Shown here piece by piece: positions 1-9,986 of a stretch of 64,000 nt of DNA. The stretch covers positions 1-64,000 of the forward strand of contig LSIB01000007.1 in the NCBI GenBank assembly GCA_001556025.1, in the 5' to 3' direction. This DNA is from Rhizobiales bacterium CCH3-A5 (lineage in GTDB: Bacteria; Pseudomonadota; Alphaproteobacteria; Rhizobiales; Beijerinckiaceae). A program made the translations under genes and the position numbers. Under the pieces are notes generated by a model. The model had not been told where the DNA came from. It did not search any database and worked only from the letters and a program-made list of their open reading frames with translations. Positions within the stretch are counted from its first letter, which is position 1; each line of letters starts with the position of its first letter.

Positions 1-362
1 TCGGGCGCTGGCTCCAGCCCGGCGGGCATTGGGAGGAGGCCGAAACCTTCCACGAATCGGCCGCGCGCGAGGCGGTCGAGGAGACCGGCGTGCAGGGGCT
101 GCGCCTGCACCCCTGGCACAAGGGAGGAGACCTGCCCTTCGCCGTCGACAGCCACGACGTGCCGGGCAAGGCGGCGCGGGGCGAGCCGGCCCATATCCAC
201 CACGACCTGCAATATCTCTTCCTCGCCGACCCGGCCCTGCCGCTGGTGGCGCAGATCGAGGAGGTCCATGCCGCCGCCTGGAAGCCGGTCGCCGAACTGG
301 CGGAAATCGCGCCGGTCGCCGCGGCGCGGCTGGCCGGCCTGTCGCCGCCGGGACGGTCGTGA
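1..362 (+). CDS. NUDIX hydrolase, 5'-truncated by the window edge
   Basis: The reading frame is open from base 3 to the TGA at 360-362, so about 119 C-terminal residues are visible. They hold a complete Nudix box: G, five residues, E, seven residues, then REAVEETGV (roughly bases 21-89), which matches GX5EX7REUXEEXGU, the Mg-binding catalytic helix of the family. It is preceded by RWLQPGGHWE. Such enzymes hydrolyse nucleoside diphosphates linked to another moiety. The later HIHHDLQYLF and WKPVAELAE segments are common in NUDIX proteins of this size. The substrate cannot be told from the sequence. The start lies outside the window. Confidence 0.85.
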   Translation, partial: GRWLQPGGHWEEAETFHESAAREAVEETGVQGLRLHPWHKGGDLPFAVDSHDVPGKAARGEPAHIHHDLQYLFLADPALPLVAQIEEVHAAAWKPVAELAEIAPVAAARLAGLSPPGRS

Positions 363-523
363 CCGCGCCGCAACAGCGCGCGAGATCGCGGCGGCGCGCA
401 GCGGCCGCCTCTCGCCAGCCAAAACCGGATCGGGCATCGTCGCAGTCAGGTCCCGCCGAGATTCTTGTTGCGATTCATTCGCATTTGCATAAGATCGGCG
501 GGCGTCGTGCTGGGGAATCCGCC

Positions 524-1438
524 ATGTCTCATCATCGTCGCGGCCTGAGCGTCGCCCTTGTCGCGGGCGGCGGCCTGTTCGCGGCCTCGCTCGCCTCCGC
601 CGCCGATCTTGCCTCGCGCAAAGGCCTTGCCGCCCTCGCGCCGCCGCCCTCGGTCTGCTCAGAGAGCGAGGGCATCCCGACCGACGCCTTCGGCTTCACC
701 ACGGGGTCCGACGTGGCCGAAAAAGGCTCGTTCGGCCCGAGCCTGACCTATCTCGGCAGCTATGGCGCGCGTGGCGGCCGCTTCCACGGTCATGTCGGCC
801 AGTTGCAGGGCTCGTACGGGCTCCTGCCCTGCCTCGAAATCGGGCCGTATCTGCTCGGCGGTTACGCCGATGGCTCCATTCTCGGCTTCGATTATCACGC
901 GCGCGGCTGGGGCGCGGGCGTCGAGACCAAATACAAGCTGCTGGGCCGCGACGTTCACGGCATCGGCCTGACCGTCGTGATCGACCCGAGCGTCACCCGC
1001 ACCGACCCATCCTTCGGCGGCCCCTTCACCGGCTACAATACGGGCCTGCGCATCTTCGCCGACACGACGCTGGTGCCCGGCAAGCTCTATGCGGCGCTGA
1101 ACGTCTCGCAGGACCTGACCTGGACCGGCCCGACGCCTTATGCGCGCTCCTCGACGCTCACCATCGGAGGCTCGCTCGCCTGGCAGGTCGTCGAGGGCAT
1201 CTACCTCTCGGGCGAGGTCCGGCACCAGCGCAGCTACGATACGCTCGGCTTCAGCAAGGAGGCGGGCTATGCCACCTTCGCCGGTCCGGGCGTCTACTGG
1301 CAGGCGACGAAACAGCTCGCGCTTTCGGCCGCCTACAATGTCCAGCTCGCCGGCAAGGCCAAGGGCCAGCCGGGCGATCTCGACCTCGTCAATTTCAGCC
1401 AGCATCTGGTGAAGGTGAAGGCGGCGTACAGTTTCTGA
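524..1438 (+). CDS. Outer-membrane beta-barrel protein with signal peptide
   Basis: 304 residues. The start is the ATG followed by an Arg-rich N-terminus and a hydrophobic signal peptide ending in LASAAD. The mature start DLASRKG resembles the DLPSRK motif of many Hyphomicrobiales surface proteins. The rest is rich in Gly and aromatic residues in alternating strands (FGFTTGSDV, GPYLLGGYADG, GYNTGLRIFADTTL) and ends in KVKAAYSF, whose terminal Phe is typical of barrels inserted by the Bam machinery. It resembles uncharacterised outer-membrane proteins and possibly the BcsS-like family, but I cannot assign a substrate or process. The frame is open well upstream, but without a signal peptide there, so the internal ATG was chosen. 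Confidence 0.7.
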   Translation: MSHHRRGLSVALVAGGGLFAASLASAADLASRKGLAALAPPPSVCSESEGIPTDAFGFTTGSDVAEKGSFGPSLTYLGSYGARGGRFHGHVGQLQGSYGLLPCLEIGPYLLGGYADGSILGFDYHARGWGAGVETKYKLLGRDVHGIGLTVVIDPSVTRTDPSFGGPFTGYNTGLRIFADTTLVPGKLYAALNVSQDLTWTGPTPYARSSTLTIGGSLAWQVVEGIYLSGEVRHQRSYDTLGFSKEAGYATFAGPGVYWQATKQLALSAAYNVQLAGKAKGQPGDLDLVNFSQHLVKVKAAYSF

Positions 1439-1443
1439 CGCTC

Positions 1444-1486
1444 TGTCGTTCCGGTTTCAGGCCTTTGGCCTTGCCCCGGAATGACA
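1444..1486. repeat. Intergenic palindrome, family A copy 1
   Basis: TGTCGTTCCGG (1444-1454) is mirrored by CCGGAATGACA (1476-1486), with an inner AGGCC/GGCCT hairpin between them. The same outer arms and inner hairpin recur at 7934-7973, which marks this as a repeated element and not merely a local terminator. It has no U-tract. Confidence 0.7.
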
Positions 1487-1574
1487 ATGTGTTCCGTTGA
1501 CAAGACGGTTGCCGACCGGCCCTGATGCGGCGGCCGACGCTCAGTCTCGGCCGCTCATGCCGAGGATCAAGACC

Positions 1575-2687
<1,113 letters not shown>

Positions 2688-2731
2688 GCGGTCTCTTTCT
2701 GGCCGCATCGGCCGGTCATCAAGCACGCCGG

Positions 2732-2835
2732 CATCCCGGACAAGCGGCGTCAGCCGCGCAGATCCGGGATCCATCATCGGGCGTCTCGGCACTCTATGAT
2801 GGATCCCGGAGCTCCGCTTCGCTGCGTCCGGGATG
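2732..2835. repeat. Nested intergenic inverted repeat between frmA and frmB (family B)
   Basis: TCCGGGATCCATCAT (2763-2777) pairs perfectly with ATGATGGATCCCGGA (2796-2810). An outer pair CATCCCGGA (2732-2740) and TCCGGGATG (2827-2835) encloses it. It forms a large cruciform-like element that fills most of the space between two genes of one pathway. It looks like a REP/palindromic repeat of this lineage. Confidence 0.7.
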
Positions 2836-2877
2836 ACGGCGGAGGGTGCGATGAGCACCCAGCAAAAAGGACACCCG

Positions 2878-3714
2878 ATGGATCTCCTCTCCTCCTCAAA
2901 GGCCTTCGGCGGCTCGCAGCGGGTCTATCGCCACCAGAGCGAGACCTGCGCCTGCCCGATGACCTTCGCGATCTTTCTGCCGCCGCAGAGCGAGGAGCGG
3001 CCGGTTCCGGTTCTGTGGTACCTCTCGGGCCTGACCTGCTCGCACCAGAACGTCATGGACAAGGGCGAGTACCGCGCGGCCGCGGCCGCCAATGGCGTCG
3101 CCATCATCTGCCCCGACACCTCGCCGCGCGGGGACGGCGTGCCCGACGAGCCGGAGAACTGGCAGTTCGGCTCGGGCGCGGGCTTCTATCTCGACGCGAC
3201 GCAGGAGCCCTGGGCGAAAAACTATCGCATGGAGAGCTATATCCGCGACGAGCTGCCGTCGCTGGTCTCGGAGCACTTCCCGCTCGACATGGGTCGCCAG
3301 GGCATTTTTGGCCATTCCATGGGCGGCCATGGCGCGATCACGCTCGCGCTGAAGAACCCGCACCGTTATGGCTCGGTTTCCGCCTTCGCGCCGATCAGCC
3401 AGCCTTCGACCGCCGGCTGGTCGCGGCCCGCGCTGGAAAAATATCTCGGCCCGGATGAGGCGGCCTGGCGCGCTTACGACTCGACGCTGCTGATCGCCGA
3501 CGGCCATCGCATTCCCGATCTTCTGGTCGATCAGGGCACGGCGGACGGCTTTCTGGAGGAAGGCCTGCGCCCGCAACTCTTGGAGGTGGCTTGCGCCGCA
3601 GCCGGCATCCCGCTGACGCTGACGATGCGGGAAGGCTATGACCACTCCTACAATTTCGTCTCGACCTTCATGGCCCAGCACATCGCCTGGCACGCGGAGA
3701 AGCTGAAGGCGTGA
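2878..3714 (+). CDS. frmB: S-formylglutathione hydrolase
   Basis: 278 residues, typical length. This esterase-D-type alpha/beta hydrolase cleaves S-formylglutathione to formate and glutathione, completing the pathway begun by FrmA. The nucleophile elbow GHSMGG places the catalytic Ser at residue 147. The family Asp lies in the LLVDQGTADGFL segment and the His in DHSYNF near the C-terminus. WYLSGLTCSHQN is the conserved oxyanion and substrate region. The ATG at 2878 follows an AAAAAGG ribosome-binding site. Earlier in-frame ATG codons lie in the palindromic spacer and were rejected. Confidence 0.95.
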   Translation: MDLLSSSKAFGGSQRVYRHQSETCACPMTFAIFLPPQSEERPVPVLWYLSGLTCSHQNVMDKGEYRAAAAANGVAIICPDTSPRGDGVPDEPENWQFGSGAGFYLDATQEPWAKNYRMESYIRDELPSLVSEHFPLDMGRQGIFGHSMGGHGAITLALKNPHRYGSVSAFAPISQPSTAGWSRPALEKYLGPDEAAWRAYDSTLLIADGHRIPDLLVDQGTADGFLEEGLRPQLLEVACAAAGIPLTLTMREGYDHSYNFVSTFMAQHIAWHAEKLKA

Positions 3715-3723
3715 GCGCCACCC

Positions 3724-3801
3724 CGTCATTGCGAGCGTAGCGAAACAATCCAGCGTCTCGCGCAAACTTCTGGATTGCTTCGCTTACGCTCGCAATGACG
3801 G
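3724..3801. repeat. Long near-perfect intergenic inverted repeat (family C)
   Basis: About 30 bases starting CGTCATTGCGAGCGTAGCGA (3724-3753) are mirrored at 3770-3801, ending in GCTCGCAATGACG, around a loop of 16 bases. The sides differ at only one or two positions. The size and the GTCATTGCGAGCG end resemble dispersed palindromes in alphaproteobacterial genomes. It lies just after frmB and lacks a U-tract. Confidence 0.75.
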
Positions 3802-3907
3802 AATGGGCCTCGCAGATTTTTTGACGCGCATGTCGAAATCGCACGGGACTGGACGTCATCATGGCAGCCGGGGGATGGTTCTCCGGCATCCATGACGAGG
3901 CCAAGCC

Positions 3908-4276
3908 ATGCAGTACATGCTGATCTTCCGCGAGAACGCGGCCGAATTCGACCTGCGCGACGATCCCGAGAAGGCTCCGGCCTATTGGGGCTCCTGGATG
4001 GCCTATATCGGCGCGCTGAATCAGGCGGGCGTCGTCGTCAGCGGCAACGGCCTGCAGCCGCCGTCGACCGCGACCATGGTGCGCATCCGCGACGGGAAGC
4101 GCCAGGTCCAGGATGGCCCCTATGCCGACACCAAGGAGCAGCTCGGCGGCTATTTCATCATCGAGGTGCCGGGGCTCGACGAGGCGCTGGACTGGGCGGC
4201 GCGCAGTCCTTCGGCGGCCTATGGCTCGACCGAGGTCCGCCCGGTGCTGCCGCCTACACCGCAACCGCCGGCCTGA
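3908..4276 (+). CDS. YciI-like (DGPF) family protein
   Basis: 122 residues with the family pattern: MQYMLIFREN at the start, a central MVRIRDGKRQ and DGPYADTKEQLGGYFI, the eponymous DGP motif. The fold is a small ferredoxin-like dimer. Biochemical function is poorly known; some relatives bind small ligands. Its TGA (4274-4276) overlaps the ATG of the ECF sigma factor by one base, so the two are translationally coupled. Coupling of DGPF proteins to ECF42-type sigma factors is a known arrangement, which supports a shared regulatory unit in which this protein is a target or partner of the sigma factor. Confidence 0.88.
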   Translation: MQYMLIFRENAAEFDLRDDPEKAPAYWGSWMAYIGALNQAGVVVSGNGLQPPSTATMVRIRDGKRQVQDGPYADTKEQLGGYFIIEVPGLDEALDWAARSPSAAYGSTEVRPVLPPTPQPPA

Positions 4277-5523
4277 TGGCGCCGACGGCCAACCATGACC
4301 AGGAAGCGCGCGCGGCGGCCGCGTTCGCTGCCCGCGCCTCCTACGGCCGGCTCGTCGCGCTGCTGGCGCGGCAATGGCGCGATCTCGCGGCTGCCGAGGA
4401 CGCGCTCGCCGACGCGTTCCGTGCCGCGCTGGAACATTGGCCGATCTCCGGCGTGCCGGCGCGGCCGGAGGCCTGGCTGCTGACCACGGCGCGGCGCGTC
4501 CTGATCGACCGCGCGCGCGCGCAGACCGTCCGCGCCGACGCCGAGCCGACGCTCACACTCCTCTCGGACCAGTTCGCCATGGCGGAACCCGCGCTTTTTC
4601 CCGATGATCGGCTGAAGCTGCTCTTCGTCTGCGCCCATCCCGCGATCGACGCGTCGGCTCGGACGCCGCTGATGCTGCAGACGGTGCTGGGGCTCGATGC
4701 TGCCCGCATCGCGGCCGCCTTCCTGACCTCGCCTGCGGCGCTGGGCCAGCGTCTGGTCCGGGCCAAGGCCAAAATCAGGGACGCCGGCATCGCCTTCGCG
4801 GTGCCCGAGCAGAGCGAACTCGCGCCTCGCCTCGATGCCGTGCTGCAGGCGGTCTATGCCACCTATGGCAGCGGCTGGGAGGATGTCGCAGGTGCAGACC
4901 CGAAGCGTCGCGGCCTCGCGGAGGAGGCGATCTGGCTCGGCCGCCTGGTCGCCGGCCTGCTGCCGCGCGAACCCGAAACGCATGGACTGCTCGCGCTGAT
5001 GCTGCATTGCCAGGCGCGGCGCGCAGCAAGGCGCGACGCAGCGGGCGCGTTCGTACCCCTCGCCGAACAGGATGTGACGCTCTGGTCGCGTGCGATGATC
5101 GGGCAGGCCGAAACCACGCTCGGCGAGGCCGCGAAGCTCGGCCGCATCGGCCCTTTCCAGCTCGAGGCCGCGATCCAGTCGGTCCATGCCGCGCGCGCGG
5201 TCTCGGGCCGCACCGACTGGCAGGCGCTGGCGCAACTGCACGAAGGGCTTGCCCGGTTCGCGCCCACGACAGGCGTGCTGGTCAGCCGCGCCGCGGCCTT
5301 CGCAGAGGCCTTCGGGCCAGAGCGCGGACTTGCGCTGCTGACGGAGCTGCCCGAGGCGGAGATCGCGTCCTATCAGCCGTTCTGGGCGTTGAGGGCCCAT
5401 TTGATGCAGCGGCTTGGTCTGGAGGCCGAGGCCCGCCTGGCGTTCGACCGCGCGATCGGGCTGGCCGACGACCCGGCGGTACGGGCCTTTCTGGGGCGGC
5501 GCCGCGACGCTCCCGCCGGTTGA
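4276..5523 (+). CDS. ECF-type RNA polymerase sigma factor, ECF42 group, with long C-terminal extension
   Basis: 415 residues, about twice the length of an ordinary ECF sigma factor. Region 2 is at about residues 10-85 (EDALADAFRAALEHWP, then PEAWLLTTARRVLIDRARA). Region 4 is at about 115-165 (MLQTVLGLDAARIAAAFL, ALGQRLVRAKAKIRDAG). The remaining 240 or so residues are a helical TPR-like domain with HGLLALMLHCQARRAAR and the recurring LEAAIQSVHAAR and FWALRAHLMQRLG helices, typical of the ECF42/SigJ-like group. No anti-sigma gene is present, and in this group the C-terminal domain is thought to control activity. The ATG overlaps the stop of the DGPF gene as TGATG. The target promoter was not identified. 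Confidence 0.9.
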   Translation: MAPTANHDQEARAAAAFAARASYGRLVALLARQWRDLAAAEDALADAFRAALEHWPISGVPARPEAWLLTTARRVLIDRARAQTVRADAEPTLTLLSDQFAMAEPALFPDDRLKLLFVCAHPAIDASARTPLMLQTVLGLDAARIAAAFLTSPAALGQRLVRAKAKIRDAGIAFAVPEQSELAPRLDAVLQAVYATYGSGWEDVAGADPKRRGLAEEAIWLGRLVAGLLPREPETHGLLALMLHCQARRAARRDAAGAFVPLAEQDVTLWSRAMIGQAETTLGEAAKLGRIGPFQLEAAIQSVHAARAVSGRTDWQALAQLHEGLARFAPTTGVLVSRAAAFAEAFGPERGLALLTELPEAEIASYQPFWALRAHLMQRLGLEAEARLAFDRAIGLADDPAVRAFLGRRRDAPAG

Positions 5524-5577
5524 TATCTGCCGGCGCAAGGCGCGATAGTCGCGCGGCCTCGTCACGGATATCGCGCC

Positions 5578-5976
5578 ATGCCCTCGCCGACCGACCCGAT
5601 CACCGACCGATCGCTCTTCACACGGATGTCTCAGGCCACGGCGCGTTGGGCAGGCAAGCCGCAAACCTTCTTCGTCGCAGTCGCGATCATCGTGATCTGG
5701 GCCTTGTCGGGGCCGTTCTTCGGCTTCGGCGACACCTGGCAGCTGGTGATCAACACCTCGACCACCATCGTCACCTTCCTGATGGTGTTCATCATCCAGA
5801 ACAGCCAGAACCGCGACACTGCGGCGATGCAGATCAAGCTCGACGAACTCTTGTCCAAGATCGAGGGCGCGCGCGAGGAACTGATGGATCTAGAGGAACT
5901 CGACGAGGACAAGATCGAGGCGATCCGCGCCGAATTCGAGGCGCGCGCCCGCAAGGCGCGCGAGGGCCGCGCCTGA
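5578..5976 (+). CDS. Low-affinity iron permease family membrane protein
   Basis: 132 residues. Two hydrophobic segments (about 25-45, FFVAVAIIVIWALSGPFFGF, and 58-75, NTSTTIVTFLMVFIIQ) are followed by the family signature QNSQNRDTAAMQIKLDELL and an acidic, charged C-terminal helix rich in Glu. This is the small bacterial form of the family named after yeast Fet4. Iron transport by the short bacterial members is not established, so the name is a family label. It starts at an ATG 54 bases after the sigma-factor stop and could be read from the same transcript. Confidence 0.8.
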   Translation: MPSPTDPITDRSLFTRMSQATARWAGKPQTFFVAVAIIVIWALSGPFFGFGDTWQLVINTSTTIVTFLMVFIIQNSQNRDTAAMQIKLDELLSKIEGAREELMDLEELDEDKIEAIRAEFEARARKAREGRA

Positions 5977-5980
5977 GCGC

Positions 5981-6748
5981 TCAGACCACCGCCGTCATGC
6001 CGCCATCAACCATCAGCAGATGGCCGTTGACGTAGTCCGAGGCCGCCGAGGACAGGAAGATCGCGGCGCCGACCAGCTCCTTCGTCTCGCCCCAGCGCCC
6101 GGCCGGCGTACGGCTCGCGACCCAGGCGGTGAAGGCCTCGTCGGCGAGCAGTGCCTTGTTGATCTCGGTCGCGAAATAGCCGGGGCCGATCGCATTGGCC
6201 TGGATGTTGTGCTTGCCGAGTTCGGCGGCGAGCCCGCGCGTCATCAGCTTCACCGCGCCCTTGCTGGCGGTGTAGGGCACGATGGTCGGCCGGCCGAGTT
6301 CACTCATCACCGAGCCGATATTGACGATCTTGCCGCGCTTGCGCGGAACCATGCGCTTCGTGACGGCCTGCGTGACGTAGAACACCGAATGCAGGTTCGT
6401 CGCCATCACCTGGTGCCAGTCCTCGGCCGGGAACTCGGTGAAGGCCCCGCGCTTCTGCATGCCGGCATTGTTGATCAGGATGTCGATCGGTCCGGCCTCG
6501 GCTTCCACCGCCGCCACGCCGGCCTCGACGGCCGCCTGGTCGGTGACGTCGAAGGCCGCGATCGAGACCTTGCGGCCCGCCACCGCGATCGCTTTCTGCG
6601 CCGCTTCCAGCTTGGCCCGGTCGCGCCCGTTCAGCACGACATGCGCGCCTGCCTGCGAGAGGCCTTCGGCGATGGCAAGCCCAATGCCCTGCCCCGAACC
6701 CGTGACCAGTGCGACCTTGCCTTCGAGACTGAACAGGGAGAGCGACAT
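5981..6748 (-). CDS. SDR-family oxidoreductase, probable gluconate 5-dehydrogenase
   Basis: 255 residues. A classical short-chain dehydrogenase: cofactor motif TGSGQGIG near residue 16, NNAG near 90, catalytic Ser in IVNIGS and YTASK with Tyr and Lys near 155-159, and VDGG at the C-terminus. The IdnO-like assignment (5-ketogluconate/D-gluconate, NADP) comes from overall resemblance and from the divergent L-idonate dehydrogenase gene 138 bases away. The ATG at 6748 was preferred over the one at 6754 because GAGG lies eight bases before it and only two before the other. A generic 3-oxoacyl reductase is the alternative. Confidence 0.8.
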   Translation of the reverse strand: MSLSLFSLEGKVALVTGSGQGIGLAIAEGLSQAGAHVVLNGRDRAKLEAAQKAIAVAGRKVSIAAFDVTDQAAVEAGVAAVEAEAGPIDILINNAGMQKRGAFTEFPAEDWHQVMATNLHSVFYVTQAVTKRMVPRKRGKIVNIGSVMSELGRPTIVPYTASKGAVKLMTRGLAAELGKHNIQANAIGPGYFATEINKALLADEAFTAWVASRTPAGRWGETKELVGAAIFLSSAASDYVNGHLLMVDGGMTAVV

Positions 6749-6885
6749 CGGCATATCCTCGCTTTTTATCTGACCGGACGGTTTTGGTTTGCCCGGTCGG
6801 GGTCGGTTTCGCTAAGCATCATTCAAACGATTAGACAATCGCAAGGGCGGGCTATGCCGCCAAGCCTTGCGCCGGGAGAACCGCC

Positions 6886-7923
6886 ATGCGCGCCGTCGTC
6901 ATCCACGCCGAGAAGGACCTGCGCGTCGAAGCGACGAGCGCGCCCGAGCCCGGTCCGCTGGATGTCCGCGTCCGGATCGAGGCCGGCGGCATCTGCGGCT
7001 CGGACCTGCATTACTACCTGCATGGCGGCTTCGGGACGATCCGCGTGCGCGAGCCGATGATCCTCGGCCACGAGATCGCCGGCGTCGTCGAGGCGGTCGG
7101 CGGCGAGGTCTCGCGCGTGAAACCCGGCGATCGCGTCGCGGTCAATCCGAGCCGCGCCTGCGGGCGCTGCCGCTACTGCCAGAGCGGCCAGCAGCAGCAT
7201 TGCACGGACATGCTGTTCTACGGCTCGGCGATGCGCTTCCCCCATGTCCAGGGCGGCTTTCGCGACGTGCTGGTCTGCGAGGAACGGCAGGCCGTGAAGG
7301 TCGCAGCCGGCGTCAGCGCCGCGATGGCGGCCTTCGCCGAGCCGCTTTCGGTTTGCCTCCACGCCGCCAAGCGCGCCGGCCCGCTGCTCGGCAAGCGCGT
7401 GCTCGTCACTGGCTCCGGCCCGATCGGCATTCTCGCCATGGTCGCGGCCAAGGCCGCCGGCGCCGCCGAGATCGTCGCGACCGACGTGGTCGACGGGCCG
7501 CTGCCGACGGCGCTGACCATGGGCGCGACCGCCGCGATCAACACGATGGCGCAGCCGGATCGGCTCAAGGCCGAATACGGCGCGGAAAAAGGCGCGTTCG
7601 ACGTGATGTTCGAGGCCTCGGGCAACCAGCATGCGCTGACCGGCGCTTTCGACGTGGTGCGGCCGGGCGGCGTGATCGTGCAGATCGGCGTCGGCGGCAA
7701 TTTCACCCTGCCGATGAACGTGCTCGTCGCCAAGGAGTTCGACCTGCGCGGCTCGTTCCGATTCCACGAGGAGTTCGACTGGGCGGTGGCGATGATCGGC
7801 TCCGGCGACATCGACCTCGCGCCACTGCTGACAGCCTCGATCCCGGTCGAGCGCGCGGTCGAGGCTTTCGACCTCGCCGCCGACAAGAGCCGGGCCATGA
7901 AGGTGCAGCTGGCGTTCGGGTGA
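6886..7923 (+). CDS. idnD: L-idonate 5-dehydrogenase
   Basis: 345 residues, a zinc-containing medium-chain dehydrogenase. GGICGSDLHYYLHGGFG carries the catalytic Cys and is characteristic of idonate dehydrogenases. GHEIAG gives the zinc His/Glu, and CGRCRYCQSGQQQHC (about 95-109) gives the structural-zinc cysteines. The Rossmann motif is VTGSGPIGIL near 175. The reaction is L-idonate to 5-keto-D-gluconate, which the divergent SDR would reduce to D-gluconate. A GGGAG ribosome-binding site precedes the ATG. No kinase, transporter or idnR-type gene is next to it, so the pathway is incomplete here. Confidence 0.85.
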   Translation: MRAVVIHAEKDLRVEATSAPEPGPLDVRVRIEAGGICGSDLHYYLHGGFGTIRVREPMILGHEIAGVVEAVGGEVSRVKPGDRVAVNPSRACGRCRYCQSGQQQHCTDMLFYGSAMRFPHVQGGFRDVLVCEERQAVKVAAGVSAAMAAFAEPLSVCLHAAKRAGPLLGKRVLVTGSGPIGILAMVAAKAAGAAEIVATDVVDGPLPTALTMGATAAINTMAQPDRLKAEYGAEKGAFDVMFEASGNQHALTGAFDVVRPGGVIVQIGVGGNFTLPMNVLVAKEFDLRGSFRFHEEFDWAVAMIGSGDIDLAPLLTASIPVERAVEAFDLAADKSRAMKVQLAFG

Positions 7924-7933
7924 CGCCGCCGCC

Positions 7934-7973
7934 GTCATTCCGGGCTCAGGCCTGCGGCCTGCTCCGGAATGAC
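7934..7973. repeat. Intergenic palindrome, family A copy 2
   Basis: GTCATTCCGG (7934-7943) is perfectly mirrored by CCGGAATGAC (7964-7973), with an inner AGGCCTGCGGCCT hairpin. It is the same architecture as 1444-1486. It lies between the convergent idnD and fhs genes and may also help end their transcripts. Confidence 0.75.
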
Positions 7974-7989
7974 GGGAAGAGATGGTCCG

Positions 7990-9663
7990 TCAGAACAGCC
8001 CCTCGATCCGCCCCTGCGCATCGATATGGATCCGCTCCGCCGCCGGCGCTCGCGGCAGGCCGGGCATGGTCATGATGTCCCCGCAGATCGCGACGACGAA
8101 GCCCGCCCCGGCCGAGAGGCGCAACTCGCGGACGTTGACGATGTGGCCGCTCGGCGCGCCACGAAGGGTCGGGTCGGCCGAGAAGGAATACTGCGTCTTC
8201 GCCACGCAGACCGGCAGATCGCCATGGCCGGCGGCCTCCAGTTCGGCGAAGCGGGCGCTGACCTTGGCGTCGGCGGCGACGCCGGCCGCTCCGTAGATCT
8301 CGCGCGCGATCGCGCCGAGTTTTTCACGCAATGGCATCGCGTCCGGGTAGAGCGGTGCGAAATCGGCCTCGCCGCTCTCGGCCAGCGCCACGACCTTGTG
8401 CGCCAGTTCTTCGGTGCCGGCCCCGCCTTCGGCCCAGTGCCGGCAAATCACCGCCTCGACGCCGAGATGGTTGCGGCAGAAGCTCGCGATCAGCGCATGC
8501 TCGGCGGCCGTGTCGCTGGTGAAGTTGTTGATCGCCACGATCGGCGGCACGCCGAACTTGCGGATGTTCTCGACATGGCGGGCGAGATTGGCGAGCCCGG
8601 CTTCGAGCGCTGTCAGGTCTTCCTTGCCGAGCGCGTCCTTGGCCAGGCCGCCATGCATCTTCAGCGCCCGCACCGTCGCGACGATGACGGCGGCCGCCGG
8701 CTTCAGGCCGGCCTTGCGACACTTGATGTCGAAGAATTTCTCCGCGCCGAGATCGGCCCCGAATCCGGCTTCAGTGACGACGTAGTCGGCGAGTTTCAGC
8801 GCCGCCTTGGTCGCGATCACCGAATTGCAGCCATGGGCGATGTTGGCGAAGGGGCCGCCATGGACGAAGGCCGGCGTGCCCTCGAGCGTCTGCACGAGAT
8901 TGGGCATGACCGCGTCCTTGAGCAGCACGCTCATCGCGCCCGTGGCCTTCAGGTCGGCGGCGGTGACGGGCTGCTTGTCGCGGGTCCGGCCGACGACGAT
9001 CTTGCCGAGCCTCGCCTCCAGATCGGCCATGTCGGTGGCGAGGCAGAAAATCGCCATCACCTCCGACGCCACCGTGATGTCGAAGCCGTCCTCGCGCGGG
9101 AAGCCGTTGCTCGCCCCGCCGAGCGAGGAGACGGTCTGGCGCAATGCCCGGTCGTTCATGTCCATCACGCGCCGCCAGGCGATGTGACGGGTGTCGAGCC
9201 CCAGCGCGTTGCCCCAGTAGACATGGTTGTCGATCAGCGCCGCGAGCAGGTTGTGGGCCGAGGTGATGGCGTGGAAATCGCCGGTGAAATGCAGATTGAT
9301 CTGCTCCATCGGCACGATCTGGGCGTGGCCACCGCCCGCCGCGCCGCCCTTCACTCCGAAGCAGGGACCGAGCGAGGGCTCGCGCAGCGCGATCATGCAG
9401 CGTTTGCCGATGCGCGAGAGCCCGTCGCCGAGCCCGACCGTCGTGGTGGTCTTGCCCTCTCCGGCCGGCGTCGGGTTGATCGCGGTGACCAGGATCAGCC
9501 GCCCGTCGGGCCTGTCCGCGAAGCCGGGGATCGCCGAGGTGTCGACCTTGGCGATGTGCTTGCCATAGGGATTGAGAGCGTCCTGCGCGATGCCGGCCTT
9601 CCCGGCGATGGCGGCGATCGGCTGAAGCGTCGCGGCGCGCGCGATCTCGATATCGGTCGGCAT
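7990..9663 (-). CDS. fhs: Formate--tetrahydrofolate ligase
   Basis: 557 residues, full length. It makes 10-formyl-tetrahydrofolate from formate, THF and ATP. The nucleotide-binding loop [19 protein letters not shown] lies near residues 64-82. The conserved [40 protein letters not shown] and the C-terminal [22 protein letters not shown] are all intact. In this window it can assimilate the formate made by FrmA-FrmB into the folate pool. The ATG at 9663 is preceded on its strand by a GGGGAGAGG-like sequence. Confidence 0.97.
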   Translation of the reverse strand: MPTDIEIARAATLQPIAAIAGKAGIAQDALNPYGKHIAKVDTSAIPGFADRPDGRLILVTAINPTPAGEGKTTTTVGLGDGLSRIGKRCMIALREPSLGPCFGVKGGAAGGGHAQIVPMEQINLHFTGDFHAITSAHNLLAALIDNHVYWGNALGLDTRHIAWRRVMDMNDRALRQTVSSLGGASNGFPREDGFDITVASEVMAIFCLATDMADLEARLGKIVVGRTRDKQPVTAADLKATGAMSVLLKDAVMPNLVQTLEGTPAFVHGGPFANIAHGCNSVIATKAALKLADYVVTEAGFGADLGAEKFFDIKCRKAGLKPAAAVIVATVRALKMHGGLAKDALGKEDLTALEAGLANLARHVENIRKFGVPPIVAINNFTSDTAAEHALIASFCRNHLGVEAVICRHWAEGGAGTEELAHKVVALAESGEADFAPLYPDAMPLREKLGAIAREIYGAAGVAADAKVSARFAELEAAGHGDLPVCVAKTQYSFSADPTLRGAPSGHIVNVRELRLSAGAGFVVAICGDIMTMPGLPRAPAAERIHIDAQGRIEGLF

Positions 9664-9986
9664 TCCTCTCCCCTGGCATGGTCCGGACGGTGGGCGTCAC
9701 TGTCCGGATCGAACCATGCTCAAATAGTGCTCCGACGCCTTTGGCCGGGATGGCAGGCGCGGATTCGTTGTCGCGACATTGCCGCGAAACCGCAGCTGCT
9801 GCCACTGCTTTCCCGACGACGATCAGAGCCCGGAATGTCTTTTGATCGGTCTGGCGAGCGGCGCGGCTGCTATGCAGGCGGAAACGGCGGTCCACGGCTT
9901 GCGAAAGCCTTCGCATTTTGTCACGGACCTTGTCGCTGGCTTGCCTCGTCGCGGCCGGAAGATCACGGGCGCAGGGGATAGCGGCC
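9664..9986. other. Intergenic region between divergent fhs and histidine kinase genes (323 bases)
   Basis: It should hold both divergent promoters. I see no consensus -35/-10 pair, inverted repeat longer than 6 bases, or small ORF with a ribosome-binding site that I would defend. An AGGGG ribosome-binding site for the kinase is at 9973-9977. Confidence 0.5.
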
